Part shown: positions 54,146-62,911 of the stretch, piece after piece | Numbering within the stretch: the stretch's first letter is position 1 | How the letters are laid out: every line of letters starts with the position of its first letter | Assembly (NCBI GenBank): GCA_035651455.1 | Contig: DASRFR010000013.1 | Span: 54,163 to 118,162, forward strand | DNA length: 64,000 nucleotides | Source of the DNA: DASRFR01 sp035651455 | GTDB taxonomy: Bacteria; Acidobacteriota; Terriglobia; Terriglobales; Acidobacteriaceae | Reading direction: 5' to 3' | The notes under the pieces: generated by a model | Databases searched by the model: none | Seen by the model: the letters and a program-made list of their open reading frames with translations, nothing else | What the model was told of the DNA's origin: nothing | Translations under genes and position numbers: made by a program

Positions 54146-56035
54146 GTGGGGGGGACGTGTCTCTTATCTTGCGCGCTGCTGCTGATATTGTTTCCAGCTT
54201 CCGGGCAGTCGGCGGGACGGGATTGGACCAACTACGTCCGCATTGGGGCCTACGGTTTGCGCACCGGGAATGCTGACGAGATCGTCCGCAGCGCGCAGGA
54301 AGATGGCGTGTTCGGAATTGAAGTGGACAACGACATTCCCGGCCGCTACGAAAGCTTTCTGCATCCGGAAGCGAAGCTTGCGGCGATCCAAGCGGTCGCC
54401 GCGAAGGCTCACAGTGCGCACAACCGCGCTTTCGTTTACATCGCGGGCCTCGAGTGCATTACTGCCAACGCGGCGAACACGCCGCATTCACTCGCGAAAG
54501 AACATTCCGACTGGCTGCAACGGAAGCTCACGGGCGAACCGGCGGTGTTTGCAGGAGGCGCCGCTTTCTGGATCGCGAAGGGTGACGAGGATGTGTGGGT
54601 GAGTCCGTTTGCGCCGGAGTGGCGGAAGCTTTACATGGAGCGCGTCCGACAGATTGCGGCCACAGGCATTGACGGAATCTACGTCGATATTCCTTATTGG
54701 ATGACCCATTTCGATGGGTGGGAAGATAGCTGGGCCAGCTTCGACGACTACACAGTCGCGGCGTTCAAAAAACAGACTGGACTTGATGCGAAAAAGGAAC
54801 TCAAACTCGGCGACTTCTCCGATCCGAAGTTTCGCGCGTGGGTGAACTTCAGAATGGAAGCGATTACCGATTTTGTGCAGGAGATCGATCGCAACGCCAA
54901 ATCGGTAAATCCGGCCATCAAAACCATTCCCGAGATCTATCCTGGTATTGAAGGCGAAGCCCCGCGAGTCGGAGCGGATGTCTATCGCCTGTACCCGCTG
55001 GTGGATGCGATCGCACACGAATACGAATTCGGAGGCGGTGATCACATGGCGTCGTCACGCACTCCGTTGGATTGGTTGTGTTACCAGGTTGGCATGTATT
55101 CCTTTCGTGCCTTTGCCGATGGAAAGCCTACCTGGATCCTGAATTACTCATGGGACGGTGATAAGCGAGTCGACGCACGCGAGGCCATGATGAACCTGGC
55201 AGCGTCCGAAACGATGGCGGGGGCGAACTTCTGGGACGCGCCGGGACACTCGATGGCAGGGTCGAATGACCGGCCGACGCGAAGGAAGATTATGGCATGG
55301 ATCAACGCCCACGAGAACACGTTGTACGCTCCGCGGGAGTCCGTAGATCCGGTGGGAGTTTACTTCTCGCCGCCAACGCGCGATTTTTATTCCGACGATT
55401 TTATTGCGTCCTACCGAGGAGTCCTGATTTTGCTGATGCAGGACCATTGCGAATTCCAGGTCGTGACGCCCCGAACCTTGGCGAAATTCAAAGGAAGAAC
55501 GCTGGTGCTTCCCGACGTGAAGGTTTTGAACGATATGGAGCGCGCTTCTCTGCGCGAGTACGTAGCCGCGCCAGAGACAAAACTGGTGATCACGGGAGAT
55601 GACGCAACCGGACTTAGCGAGGTTGCTAACATACTGCGCTTTCGAGATTGTCCGGGAAAAGCATATTACACACGCTTGCAGAAGAGTTTCGATCAAGCTC
55701 GTCCGGAAGAACAGGAGCAATTTTTGAAAGCACTGCAAACGCCCGGCACCCTTCGCATTCAAGCGGGGCCAGAGGTGGCCACGTCCATTGCCCGGGTGGA
55801 TGGCAATGTGCACGTGTTCCTGGTGAACTTCACAGGTTTGCGGGGCGGGGTAAATCCCGTACAGACGCCGCAGACGGACGTCGAGATCACGGTCAGCGGA
55901 GAGGGGCAAGCTATAGGACATTTTCTGCCGTTTATGGGAGACGAACAGGCCGTGGGCGGACGGCGCGTGGGAGACCGCATCGCGTATAAACTGCCAGTAC
56001 TCGAGAAAGCCGGAGTTTTTTGGACGGAGCAGTGA
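54146..56035 (+). CDS. Uncharacterised glycoside-hydrolase-like protein (TIM barrel plus GATase/beta-galactosidase-like region)
   Basis: Exported protein of ~629 residues. GTG 54146 follows the TBDR stop by 4 bp and begins a signal peptide (VGGTCLLSCALLLILFPASG). An N-terminal TIM-barrel-like part runs ~35-400: NYVRIGAYGLRTG, GVFGIEVDNDIPGRY, DGIYVDIPYWMTHFDGW (~180), EYEFGGGDHMASS (~293), LNYSWDGDKR (~332), NFWDAPGHSMAGSND. Acidic residues in these strand ends could be catalytic. From ~410 a GATase-like domain (DPVGVYFSPPTRDFYSDDFI, GRTLVLPDVKVLND) resembles the trimerisation part of GH42-type enzymes. A small beta domain ends it. Substrate by context: GalNAc glycans. Not assigned to a CAZy family by me. 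Confidence 0.75.
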   Translation: MGGTCLLSCALLLILFPASGQSAGRDWTNYVRIGAYGLRTGNADEIVRSAQEDGVFGIEVDNDIPGRYESFLHPEAKLAAIQAVAAKAHSAHNRAFVYIAGLECITANAANTPHSLAKEHSDWLQRKLTGEPAVFAGGAAFWIAKGDEDVWVSPFAPEWRKLYMERVRQIAATGIDGIYVDIPYWMTHFDGWEDSWASFDDYTVAAFKKQTGLDAKKELKLGDFSDPKFRAWVNFRMEAITDFVQEIDRNAKSVNPAIKTIPEIYPGIEGEAPRVGADVYRLYPLVDAIAHEYEFGGGDHMASSRTPLDWLCYQVGMYSFRAFADGKPTWILNYSWDGDKRVDAREAMMNLAASETMAGANFWDAPGHSMAGSNDRPTRRKIMAWINAHENTLYAPRESVDPVGVYFSPPTRDFYSDDFIASYRGVLILLMQDHCEFQVVTPRTLAKFKGRTLVLPDVKVLNDMERASLREYVAAPETKLVITGDDATGLSEVANILRFRDCPGKAYYTRLQKSFDQARPEEQEQFLKALQTPGTLRIQAGPEVATSIARVDGNVHVFLVNFTGLRGGVNPVQTPQTDVEITVSGEGQAIGHFLPFMGDEQAVGGRRVGDRIAYKLPVLEKAGVFWTEQ

Positions 56036-56082
56036 AATTGAATCAGGCATTTGCGCAGCAGCATGGCAAGAGTAGAGGAGAA

Positions 56083-57273
56083 ATGAGCGCCCTTTGTAGC
56101 CTTTTGAAGCTTCCGGAGAATGAGAGGAAGGAGCGCGGATTACTCTATACGCCGGCCGAAATTGCTCAACAGCCGGAGACCTGGAAGAAGACCTTTGAGC
56201 TTTTTCAGCGGCAACGCGCGGAGATTCATGAATTCCTGGCGATGGCTGGAGTGTGGGCGCCAGATGTGGCTTCGCGTCCGACGGTAATGCTGATTGGAGC
56301 CGGAACCTCTGACTACATTGGTCAATCTGTGGCTCGCTTGTTGCGCAAAACGTGGCAGTGCGATGTGACCGCGGTGCCGAGCACAGATCTCCTGACCGAA
56401 ATGGAGAGTGTCCTCTTGCCCGGCAGGCGGCACTTGTGCATTTCATTTTCCCGCTCGGGAGACAGCGCGGAGGGAGTGGCAGTAATGCAGAAAGTGCTGG
56501 CAATACGGCCTGACATTCTGCACTTGGTTGTGTCGTGCAATGTAAACGGCTGGATGGTGAAGGGGACCGAAGCCTATCCGCAGGTGCTGAGGGTGTGCCT
56601 GGATGACGCTGTGAACGACCGTGGGTTGGCGATGACCAGTTCGTTTTCGAATATGGTCATCCTGGGCCAATGCCTGGCGCATAGCTGCGATCTGCCCATG
56701 TACGAGAAGATTTTCCGGAAGGTTGTAAGCGGCGGGAGAAATTTTCTTCCCCTGGCTGCCGATTGTGCCGCGAGGCTGGCCCAGCTCTCACTGACCAAGG
56801 CCTGCATGGTAGGATCCGGTCCGCTGCGGGCAGTTGCAAGGGAGTCGGCGCTCAAAGTTCTTGAGTTGACGGCAGGGAAAACGCTGACCCTGTCCGAGTC
56901 GGCACTGGGCCTGCGACATGGTCCAATGGCGGCACTGGATGAGAGCACGTTATTCGTGTGCTTTCTCTCCGGCAATCCAACGGTGCAGAAATATGAGATG
57001 GACCTGCTTAGAGAATTGGGTCGAAAAGGACTGGTGAACAACCGCGTAGTGGTCTCTGGACAAGCACTGTCCGGAGCCGGCTCGCTCGCCGAGCATTTCC
57101 TTTTGCCTTCAGCTGGATCGCCTGTTGCAGATGACTATAGGCCGGCAGTTGATGTCATATTCGGGCAACTACTAGGCTTATTCTTCTCCCTCAAGTGGGG
57201 CCTGCAACCGGATAATCCCAGTCCCACTGGGGCAATCAGCCGGGTGGTGCAGAATGTGACCATCCATGCATGA
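56083..57273 (+). CDS. agaS: AgaS: SIS-domain galactosamine-6-phosphate deaminase/isomerase-type protein
   Basis: Cytosolic SIS-fold enzyme of the AgaS family, which converts GalN-6-P to tagatose-6-P plus ammonia in GalNAc catabolism. Two SIS domains: VMLIGAGTSDYIGQSVARLL / ISFSRSGDSAEGVAVMQKVL in the first and MVGSGPLRAVARESALKVLELTAGK / GLRHGPMAALDEST in the second, and the AgaS-type ending DNPSPTGAISRVVQNV. ATG 56083 has GAGGAG upstream; a frame from TTG 56020 overlaps the GH stop and is less typical. The TBDR-GH-agaS genes are collinear and controlled by the divergent DeoR. Confidence 0.93.
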   Translation: MSALCSLLKLPENERKERGLLYTPAEIAQQPETWKKTFELFQRQRAEIHEFLAMAGVWAPDVASRPTVMLIGAGTSDYIGQSVARLLRKTWQCDVTAVPSTDLLTEMESVLLPGRRHLCISFSRSGDSAEGVAVMQKVLAIRPDILHLVVSCNVNGWMVKGTEAYPQVLRVCLDDAVNDRGLAMTSSFSNMVILGQCLAHSCDLPMYEKIFRKVVSGGRNFLPLAADCAARLAQLSLTKACMVGSGPLRAVARESALKVLELTAGKTLTLSESALGLRHGPMAALDESTLFVCFLSGNPTVQKYEMDLLRELGRKGLVNNRVVVSGQALSGAGSLAEHFLLPSAGSPVADDYRPAVDVIFGQLLGLFFSLKWGLQPDNPSPTGAISRVVQNVTIHA

Positions 57274-57488
57274 GAGGGGATCGTTTGCACCTGGCGCGCG
57301 TTTTCAGTCTTCCCGGCCAGAACTGTCCGCAGCGGGAGCCTGGCAAGATGTTTCTGAAGTTGCTTCGCAGTTTTGTAACTACGTTTCGCAACCTTCGCGA
57401 GTCTGCCACTAACTCGTCAGAAGCTACGATCAGGCGCTCCGAGGCATCACTCAGTTCGGATGAACGGGAAGAGATTCTGCGGGACTAA
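57270..57488 (+). CDS. Possible small protein overlapping agaS stop
   Basis: A 72-codon frame whose ATG overlaps the agaS stop in an ATGA arrangement. It has no recognised motif and no good Shine-Dalgarno. It is listed only because of the coupling geometry. Confidence 0.25.
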   Translation: MRGDRLHLARVFSLPGQNCPQREPGKMFLKLLRSFVTTFRNLRESATNSSEATIRRSEASLSSDEREEILRD

Positions 57489-57741
57489 TGTGATTTTTCC
57501 TGCACCGGGCTTCTTATCGAACCAGCGCAGGCAGTCCTAGAGAAACAGCGGCTAAATGCCTTGTCAACCCCAATTGTACGCTTAAACGAAAGAAGAGAGC
57601 GCGACGTAGCGAGTTGCCGATTTTCTAACTCGACGCAGCTGGATACGACGACTGAAGTTTACTTTCCTGAAAGCTGAGTCCCGGCCTAGTAATGTTTGAG
57701 GGCGTAATCGGAGTCTCGTCCAAGTCTACGAAGCCACTTGC
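57489..57741. other. Intergenic region between agaS locus and DUF3500 gene
   Basis: About 250 bp between converging genes. A CGAAAG copy near 57587 resembles a single operator unit but is isolated. No gene or clear terminator recognised. Confidence 0.35.
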
Positions 57742-59010
57742 TTAAGTACTACTGTGTGGGTGCGCGAGGTAGTGCTGTCGCAGCAGGTCCTTCCCGTAAT
57801 CATTTCCGTTTGGGGTTCGCACCACGCAGTGAATATGCTGCTGGGTGGGCTTCAAAGGATCAGCCGCGAACTTACTCAGGTTTGCAGGTCGTTGATGGTC
57901 AAATTCAATCAGGACCACGGGACTTTGCACGCGATAATAGAACACGCTGTCGGGCTGCATGCCACCGATCCAAGTGAACCAGGTATTGTCGAGATGGCGG
58001 TCGACCTCGTCCATTTTCACACGCGCGTGTCCTTCATCCATATTGCTGACGTACAGGTGAATTAAATCGCGGAAGCGTTGGCGCGCAGGGCCGGCCAAAT
58101 CATTGGTTCGCAGTCCCGCATATTCGATTATGACATTGTCCTTGAAGGCTTCGGTTAGATTGTTATTGCCTGTCTTCGAGAAGTTCAGAATCGCCTGTTT
58201 CCGCTGCGCCTCGGAGAGCGAACCCAACATCTGCAAGCCATCGTTCTGCTCGCGCCGGAGAATCTCGAGGCCTTTGTATTTCCCGGAAGGCGCCTTCACG
58301 GGCTCTGAACCGATAAATAGGGGCGTCATCACGACCTGATCGCCGAGAACAAAGTAGTTGATGATCGCGTGATGGCCCTCAAGCTTCCAGCCCCATGGCT
58401 CAGTCGGCGACGGCTTGCCAAAAATCTGGATGTAATACAACCACTCTCCTAAAAACGCATGATCCTGCGCTAACTCGGCGAGGGTTTCGTTCAGCCGCAT
58501 AATGTTTCGCGTCAACTCGAACCCGTTCGCGCTGAGCGAGGCTCGCATGAGCCCAAAGGCGGCTTCGCGTTGGGTGTCATTCATTTCCGCAAAGCAGATT
58601 CCTTGCCGCGCATAGAAGTGCTGGTTCATCCACTTGCGCCACTCAATGTCATCTACCGGATACATGGTTCTCGCAAGTTGCGTGGACGTCAAGGTGGCGA
58701 TGAACGCCTCCGCCGCATTACGCACGGGTTCTGTCGAAACGCCGCTGGGCCTGATTTCAAACAGCCCGGGCATGTCCTCGCCATTAGTCGTGATTCCTTT
58801 GAACGGCGCTGCCAGTCCTTCCTTCTCATAATCCTCCGACATCTGGCGAAAACGCTCCGCCATATCGGATGGACTCCGGCTTCCAGTCTGGCCGAAGGCC
58901 CAATGTCCAAGAACCGCAGCAGAAATGAGGGACGAAAGAAAATCGCGACGGCTCGGCATCGGCATAGCGTGAGGATGCGTGTGAGCGGGATGGTGCATCT
59001 TGTGTGCCAA
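57742..59010 (-). CDS. Tat-exported DUF3500 protein
   Basis: A 422-residue secreted protein of the DUF3500 family, function unknown. The Tat signal MPSRRDFLSSLISAAVLG follows a His-rich N-terminal stretch that may bind metal. The body has EAFIATLTSTQLARTMYPVDDIEWRKWMNQHFYARQGI, GWKLEGHHAIINYFVLGDQVVMTPLFIGSEPV and FDHQRP, all typical. The start is TTG 59010 with GGAGG 7 nt upstream; ATG 58998 is also possible. It converges with the agaS locus but is not obviously linked. Confidence 0.85.
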   Translation of the reverse strand: MAHKMHHPAHTHPHAMPMPSRRDFLSSLISAAVLGHWAFGQTGSRSPSDMAERFRQMSEDYEKEGLAAPFKGITTNGEDMPGLFEIRPSGVSTEPVRNAAEAFIATLTSTQLARTMYPVDDIEWRKWMNQHFYARQGICFAEMNDTQREAAFGLMRASLSANGFELTRNIMRLNETLAELAQDHAFLGEWLYYIQIFGKPSPTEPWGWKLEGHHAIINYFVLGDQVVMTPLFIGSEPVKAPSGKYKGLEILRREQNDGLQMLGSLSEAQRKQAILNFSKTGNNNLTEAFKDNVIIEYAGLRTNDLAGPARQRFRDLIHLYVSNMDEGHARVKMDEVDRHLDNTWFTWIGGMQPDSVFYYRVQSPVVLIEFDHQRPANLSKFAADPLKPTQQHIHCVVRTPNGNDYGKDLLRQHYLAHPHSST

Positions 59011-59308
59011 CGTTTAACCTCCACGAGAACGGCGGCAACATAACACGAGTGCTACTGTCCCGCAATCGACAAGGTGCGATCAGATGTCTGGCTCGGATTG
59101 CCTCCCTGGCGCAAAGGCCGCAGGCGATAAGCGGCGGGTGGGTTGCGCGTCAGCCAAGGCATTCCGATTGGCGCTTGACGCCAGTCGGCACGGGGCAGAT
59201 AATCCTCGCGGCTTGGCCCGCCGTAGCTCCGCAGTTCCCGACTGACCTCGCCCGCGTTGTCCTGATTAACGCTGCTGCAAGCTCAAAACTATCGGGTCGG
59301 AGGATCGC

Positions 59309-60730
59309 ATGAGCAGAATGAACGGCTGGAAAAAGCTGTGTGCTGTTTTGGTCGTGTGTGCCGCAAGCGAGATGAGTGTGGCGGCACAGACCTTCACAAA
59401 CGTGTATAGCTTCTCGGGCGCGGACGGCGCGAATCCCTACGCCGGGTTGGTGCAGGGGCCCGACGGAAACCTCTATGGCACGACCATCGATGGGGGAGCC
59501 AACGGCAGCGGCAATGTGTTCCGCATTACCACGTCGGGCAAGCTGACGTCACTTTACGATTTCTGTGCGCAAGCTAATTGTGCCGATGGTCAATACCCGG
59601 TCTCTACATTGGTGATGGGCCGGGATGGCGACTTTTATGGCACCACCCAGAATGGCGGAATCTATAACCTGTTCTATGGAACGATTTTCAAGATTTCCTC
59701 CAACGGCGTGCTGACCACGCTGCACAGCTTTAACTCCAGCGACGGCGTGAATCCTTATGGGGCGCTTTTGCTCGCGAGCAACGGCAACTTCTATGGAACC
59801 GCCAACCAAGCCGGGAACTGCAGATCAGGAGGCGGCTGCGGCACGGTGTTCACAATGACTCCCAGCGGAGCCTTCCGCACGCTTTATAACTTTTGCCAGC
59901 AGACCGGTTGTCCCGACGGCGAGTTTCCGGTCGGAGGACTGGTCGAGGGCAGCGACGGCAACATTTACGGAACTACGAACGCGGGTGGCAACCCTGCGTG
60001 TCCTGGGGGCGGCTGCGGCACGATTTTTAGAATTACACCTGGCGGTGTGCTGACCACGTTGCACCGCTTCAATAACACCGATGGCTCATACCCGGCGCCC
60101 GCTCTGATCGAAGCTCACAAAGGGTTGTTCTACGGAACCACGGCTGGGGGAGGGGCGAACGGCAACGGTACCGTTTTCGCCATGACCGCCGACGGCGTGC
60201 TGGCAACGGTGTACAGCTTTAATGGCACAGACGGCGGTGGCCCTTTTGTGCTGATCGCAGGCAGCGATGGAAATTTATATGGCACGACTCTCGGCGGTGG
60301 CCCTGACAACGACGGCACGGTGTACAAGATCACTCCCGCAGGAACCTTGACAACGCTGCACACTTTTGGTGGAAGCTTTTACTACTACTTCGGCAGTCTG
60401 ACACAAGCCACCAATGGCACATTTTACGGCACAACTTACTTCGGCGGCCCCGCCGATGATGGCACAATCTACAGCCTCTCGATAGGTCTTAAGCCTTTCG
60501 TGAAGGTGCAGCCGTCGGCCGGAAAGATAGGAGGGACGGTCAGCATTCTCGGGAACAATCTAAGCCGGGTGACACGCGTCACCTTCAATGGAACTCCGGC
60601 GACGTTCCAGGTCGTTTCCAAAACGTTGATCACGGCTACCGTACCTCCCGGGGCCCTGAGCGGCAGAGTCGATGTGCGAGGAGCGGGCTTCGGCTTGCGA
60701 AGCAATGTGCCTTTTGTCGTGGTGCCTTAA
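59309..60730 (+). CDS. Secreted GloVer-repeat protein with C-terminal IPT/TIG domain
   Basis: A 473-residue exported protein with a signal peptide to about residue 26. Eight or so repeats of ~45 residues follow, each of the form Y-S-F/N-x-x-D-G...P-x-A/G-x-L-x-x-x-x-D-G-N-x-Y-G-T-T-x-x-G-G, the GloVer repeat, likely a beta-propeller. From ~395 an IPT/TIG domain (GGTVSILGNNLSRVTRVTFNGTPATFQVVSKTLITATVP) completes it. Cell-surface role presumed. GGAGG lies 5 nt before the ATG. Confidence 0.88.
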   Translation: MSRMNGWKKLCAVLVVCAASEMSVAAQTFTNVYSFSGADGANPYAGLVQGPDGNLYGTTIDGGANGSGNVFRITTSGKLTSLYDFCAQANCADGQYPVSTLVMGRDGDFYGTTQNGGIYNLFYGTIFKISSNGVLTTLHSFNSSDGVNPYGALLLASNGNFYGTANQAGNCRSGGGCGTVFTMTPSGAFRTLYNFCQQTGCPDGEFPVGGLVEGSDGNIYGTTNAGGNPACPGGGCGTIFRITPGGVLTTLHRFNNTDGSYPAPALIEAHKGLFYGTTAGGGANGNGTVFAMTADGVLATVYSFNGTDGGGPFVLIAGSDGNLYGTTLGGGPDNDGTVYKITPAGTLTTLHTFGGSFYYYFGSLTQATNGTFYGTTYFGGPADDGTIYSLSIGLKPFVKVQPSAGKIGGTVSILGNNLSRVTRVTFNGTPATFQVVSKTLITATVPPGALSGRVDVRGAGFGLRSNVPFVVVP

Positions 60731-60777
60731 GCAGACCTGATCAAGCTCGGCCGCAGCAAAGAAACGAATAACAACGC

Positions 60778-61131
60778 TTAAAGCCGGGCCTGATTCTCTT
60801 TCACTCTGAATTGAACGATCTTTGTGACCAGACCTGCTGGAATGCTTTGGTCTGTGGGGAACTGAATCGCGCCTTTCGAGGTTTTGTAACCACTCAGTTC
60901 GTCCTTGAATGCTGCAATTGCGGACGCCTTGGGATAAAGGCCGATGTGCTTCTTGAAACACGCATACCAGACCAACATTCCCTTGTATCTGAACGCGGGC
61001 ATGTTGTAGTGGATCACCTCTTCCGCTCGTGGAGCTGCATCCCGAATAGTTTTCCTCAACTCCTCTAATCCTGTTCTGGCTTTTTTCGGCAACGCCGACG
61101 CGTATTCGTCTACATCGTGGAATTTCCGCAT
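60778..61131 (-). CDS. DUF1801 family protein (YdhG-like)
   Basis: A 117-residue cytosolic protein of the DUF1801 group, related to iron-carrying YdhG-like folds. MRKFHDVDEYASALPKKARTGLEELRKTIRDAAP and YNMPAFRYKGMLVWYACFKKHIGLYP are typical. ATG 61131 is used; a GTG at 61170 would add 13 residues. It converges with the GloVer protein. Confidence 0.85.
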   Translation of the reverse strand: MRKFHDVDEYASALPKKARTGLEELRKTIRDAAPRAEEVIHYNMPAFRYKGMLVWYACFKKHIGLYPKASAIAAFKDELSGYKTSKGAIQFPTDQSIPAGLVTKIVQFRVKENQARL

Positions 61132-61183
61132 CGCTCGGTTTTCTCCTGTACTTCGGTTTTGTTCTGTCACATTTGTGAATGAT

Positions 61184-61648
61184 CTAGATCATTCCCTCCA
61201 GGCGCTGATAGCTCGCTTCCATTCCGTGCTCCATACCGGTCGCAAGCATCGCCGCTCGCGTTTGTGCGTCGGGCAGCGTCATCCGCATCGTCATCAGTGT
61301 TCCGGCGCCATCCGCGTCGAACCTGGTTTCAACGTGGTTTTCCGGTGTGGGGTCGGGCAGGTACATCCTCTCGACATGGACGATCCTGCTATAAGGCTCA
61401 ACCTGCAGAAACTCCCCTGTTACGTAAAATCCCTGGCCTTTTCCGTTCGTCCACTCGTACCGGAACTTGCCACCGGGTCTCGCGTCATTGATGCACACTG
61501 GCATCGTCCAGCCTTCCGGACCCAGCAACCACTTCTGGATCAGGTTCGGATCCGTGTGCGCCCGGTACACCGCCTCGGGAGGCGCGGCGAAGCGCCTTGT
61601 CACAACTATATGTGTGTCGCCTTCGGTCTTCAGCATCATCTTGCTCAT
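61184..61648 (-). CDS. SRPBCC (AHSA1-like) ligand-binding protein
   Basis: A 154-residue START/AHSA1-fold protein. TRRFAAPPEAVYRAHTDPNLIQKWLLGPEGW, YEWTNGKGQGFYVTGEF and ATRFDADGAGTLMTMRMTLP are typical. ATG 61648 overlaps the stop of an upstream ArsR-type gene by 4 bp, the common ArsR-SRPBCC arrangement. The ligand is unknown. Confidence 0.85.
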   Translation of the reverse strand: MSKMMLKTEGDTHIVVTRRFAAPPEAVYRAHTDPNLIQKWLLGPEGWTMPVCINDARPGGKFRYEWTNGKGQGFYVTGEFLQVEPYSRIVHVERMYLPDPTPENHVETRFDADGAGTLMTMRMTLPDAQTRAAMLATGMEHGMEASYQRLEGMI

Positions 61649-61860
61649 TGCGGTTTTCCTTTCTGTTTGTGTTCCATAGAAGCCAGAACCATGTCCAGCC
61701 GGTCGTAATTTCTCTCCAGCGCCTTGCGCAACATGGCAAGCCACTGGTCCATGGCCTCGATGCCGCCCTTCGCAAGTCTACGAGGACGCCTGGTCCCATC
61801 GATCCGACGCACAATGAGTCCTGCATCTTCGAGCACTTTCAAGTGTTGCGAAATTGGAGG
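61645..61860 (-). pseudogene. ArsR-family regulator truncated at its 5' end
   Basis: C-terminal part of a helix-turn-helix regulator. The homology begins inside the recognition helix (LPPISQHLKVLEDAGLIVRRIDGTRRPRRLAKGGIEAMDQWL). The N-terminal half, with the usual ADPTRRAILxxL motif, is missing: further upstream the frame shows unrelated residues and then a stop. A partner SRPBCC gene is coupled to it. The missing part is replaced by the zinc-ribbon frame on the other strand, so this looks like a rearrangement scar. Confidence 0.65.
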
Positions 61861-61868
61861 GAGCCCGC

Positions 61869-62081
61869 GTGACCCACAAGCACTACTGCGTATTCTGCCG
61901 CACCGAGATCAGCGAACAGCGAATGCGCAAGGCTGGGCGGAAGTCGATCTACTGCACCGACGCCTGTAAAGCCGATTCCTCTCCCGAATGTTCCGCTGGC
62001 CGTGAGAGTGCCACAATGCAGGCGTTTGCATCGCCCAGGCGAACTCCGTGCTCGGGCATTTTTTTTGCTTACATACCTTGA
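61869..62081 (+). pseudogene. Fragment of a small zinc-ribbon protein
   Basis: Begins with GTG 61869 and reads THKHYCVFCRTEISEQRMRKAGRKSIYC-TDACKAD, i.e. C-x2-C...C-x3-C, a zinc-ribbon-like pattern. After that the frame becomes low in motif and ends at 62081, just before the ArsR operator. It abuts the truncated ArsR and may be cut short at both ends. Function unknown. Confidence 0.4.
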
Positions 62082-62107
62082 CAGGTATATACTCTATAGA
62101 GTATATA
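62078..62107 (+). promoter_or_regulatory. Promoter and palindromic ArsR operator
   Basis: TTGACA (62078-62083) and TATATA-type -10 (62102-62107, 18-bp spacing) frame a 22-bp perfect palindrome at 62086-62107 whose half-site is TATATACTCTA. It spans the spacer and the -10, so repressor binding would block RNA polymerase. It lies 7 nt before the GTG start of the ArsR gene, so the mRNA leader must be short or leaderless. Confidence 0.75.
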
Positions 62108-62113
62108 AAAGGC

Positions 62114-62491
62114 GTGGAATCTGCCTTCGAAATCATTGCTGAGCCGAACCGCCGCGCGATATTGAGCCTCCTGGTCTCGTCCCAACAGTCAGTCGGCGAA
62201 ATTGAGCGCCAGCTGCGAATGCCGCAGCCAACCGTCTCGAAGCACCTGCGAGTGCTGCGCGAAGCAGGCTTCGTGGAATCCACGGTGGACGCACAGCGCC
62301 GTCTCTATCGGCTCAAGCCTGAACCATTTCAGGAAGTGGACATGTGGCTGGCCCAGTTCCGCCGGTTCTGGTCCGCTCACGTGGACGCTCTCGAACGCCA
62401 CCTCGACCGCATGGACAACGACATAAACCAACCGACACCGCCAAGAGCGAAGCCTGAGGAAAAGAAGACGCGGCGCAAACCCCGAACGTGA
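62114..62491 (+). CDS. ArsR-family transcriptional regulator
   Basis: A 125-residue winged-helix repressor without the metal-binding Cys motif of ArsR proper. ESAFEIIAEPNRRAILSLLVSSQQSVGEIERQLRMPQPTVSKHLRVLREAGFVESTVDAQRRLYRLKPEPF is typical of ArsR regulators paired with SRPBCC genes. The last 30 residues are Lys/Arg-rich. GTG 62114 is chosen as the family start. It probably autoregulates through the palindrome upstream and heads the operon. Confidence 0.9.
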   Translation: MESAFEIIAEPNRRAILSLLVSSQQSVGEIERQLRMPQPTVSKHLRVLREAGFVESTVDAQRRLYRLKPEPFQEVDMWLAQFRRFWSAHVDALERHLDRMDNDINQPTPPRAKPEEKKTRRKPRT

Positions 62492-62503
62492 AAAAGGAGA
62501 AAT

Positions 62504-62896
62504 ATGAAAATCAAACTGACGAGCGTGTATGTGGATGACCAGGACAAGGCCCTACGCTTCTATACCGAAGTCCTGGGATTCATGAAAAAGGCCGACTTCA
62601 CCAACGGCTCGTTCCGTTGGTTGACCGTAGCCTCGCCAGAAGACCCGGACGGCACGGAGTTGCAGCTGGCGCTGAACAACAATCCCGCGGCCAAGGCCTT
62701 CCAGCAGGCCGCCTTCCAGCAAAATCAGCCTGCGGCCATGTTCTTCAGCGACGACGTGCGGGCCGATTACGAGCGTATGAAGTCGCGCGGCGCCGAGTTC
62801 ACCATGCCGCCAACCGACGTGACCGCCTCCACCATCGCCATGCTGAAAGACACGTGCGGCAATCTCATTCAGGTGAGTCAATTGAAGCGCTGGTAA
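62504..62896 (+). CDS. VOC-superfamily (glyoxalase-like) protein
   Basis: A 130-residue vicinal-oxygen-chelate protein: MKIKLTSVYVDDQDKALRFYTEVLGF, GSFRWLTVASPEDPDGTELQLALN, and VTASTIAMLKDTCGNLIQVSQ. Metal ligands cannot be assigned with certainty; many such proteins bind small hydrophobic or antibiotic ligands. AAGGAG precedes the ATG. It lies between the ArsR and SRPBCC genes. Confidence 0.88.
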   Translation: MKIKLTSVYVDDQDKALRFYTEVLGFMKKADFTNGSFRWLTVASPEDPDGTELQLALNNNPAAKAFQQAAFQQNQPAAMFFSDDVRADYERMKSRGAEFTMPPTDVTASTIAMLKDTCGNLIQVSQLKRW

Positions 62897-62911
62897 CACA
62901 GGAGAAGATCG

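Noticed and set aside
57580..57600. Single CGAAAG copy near the end of the agaS locus as a second operator
   Set aside because: Isolated, not phased with other copies and not near a promoter for a target gene.
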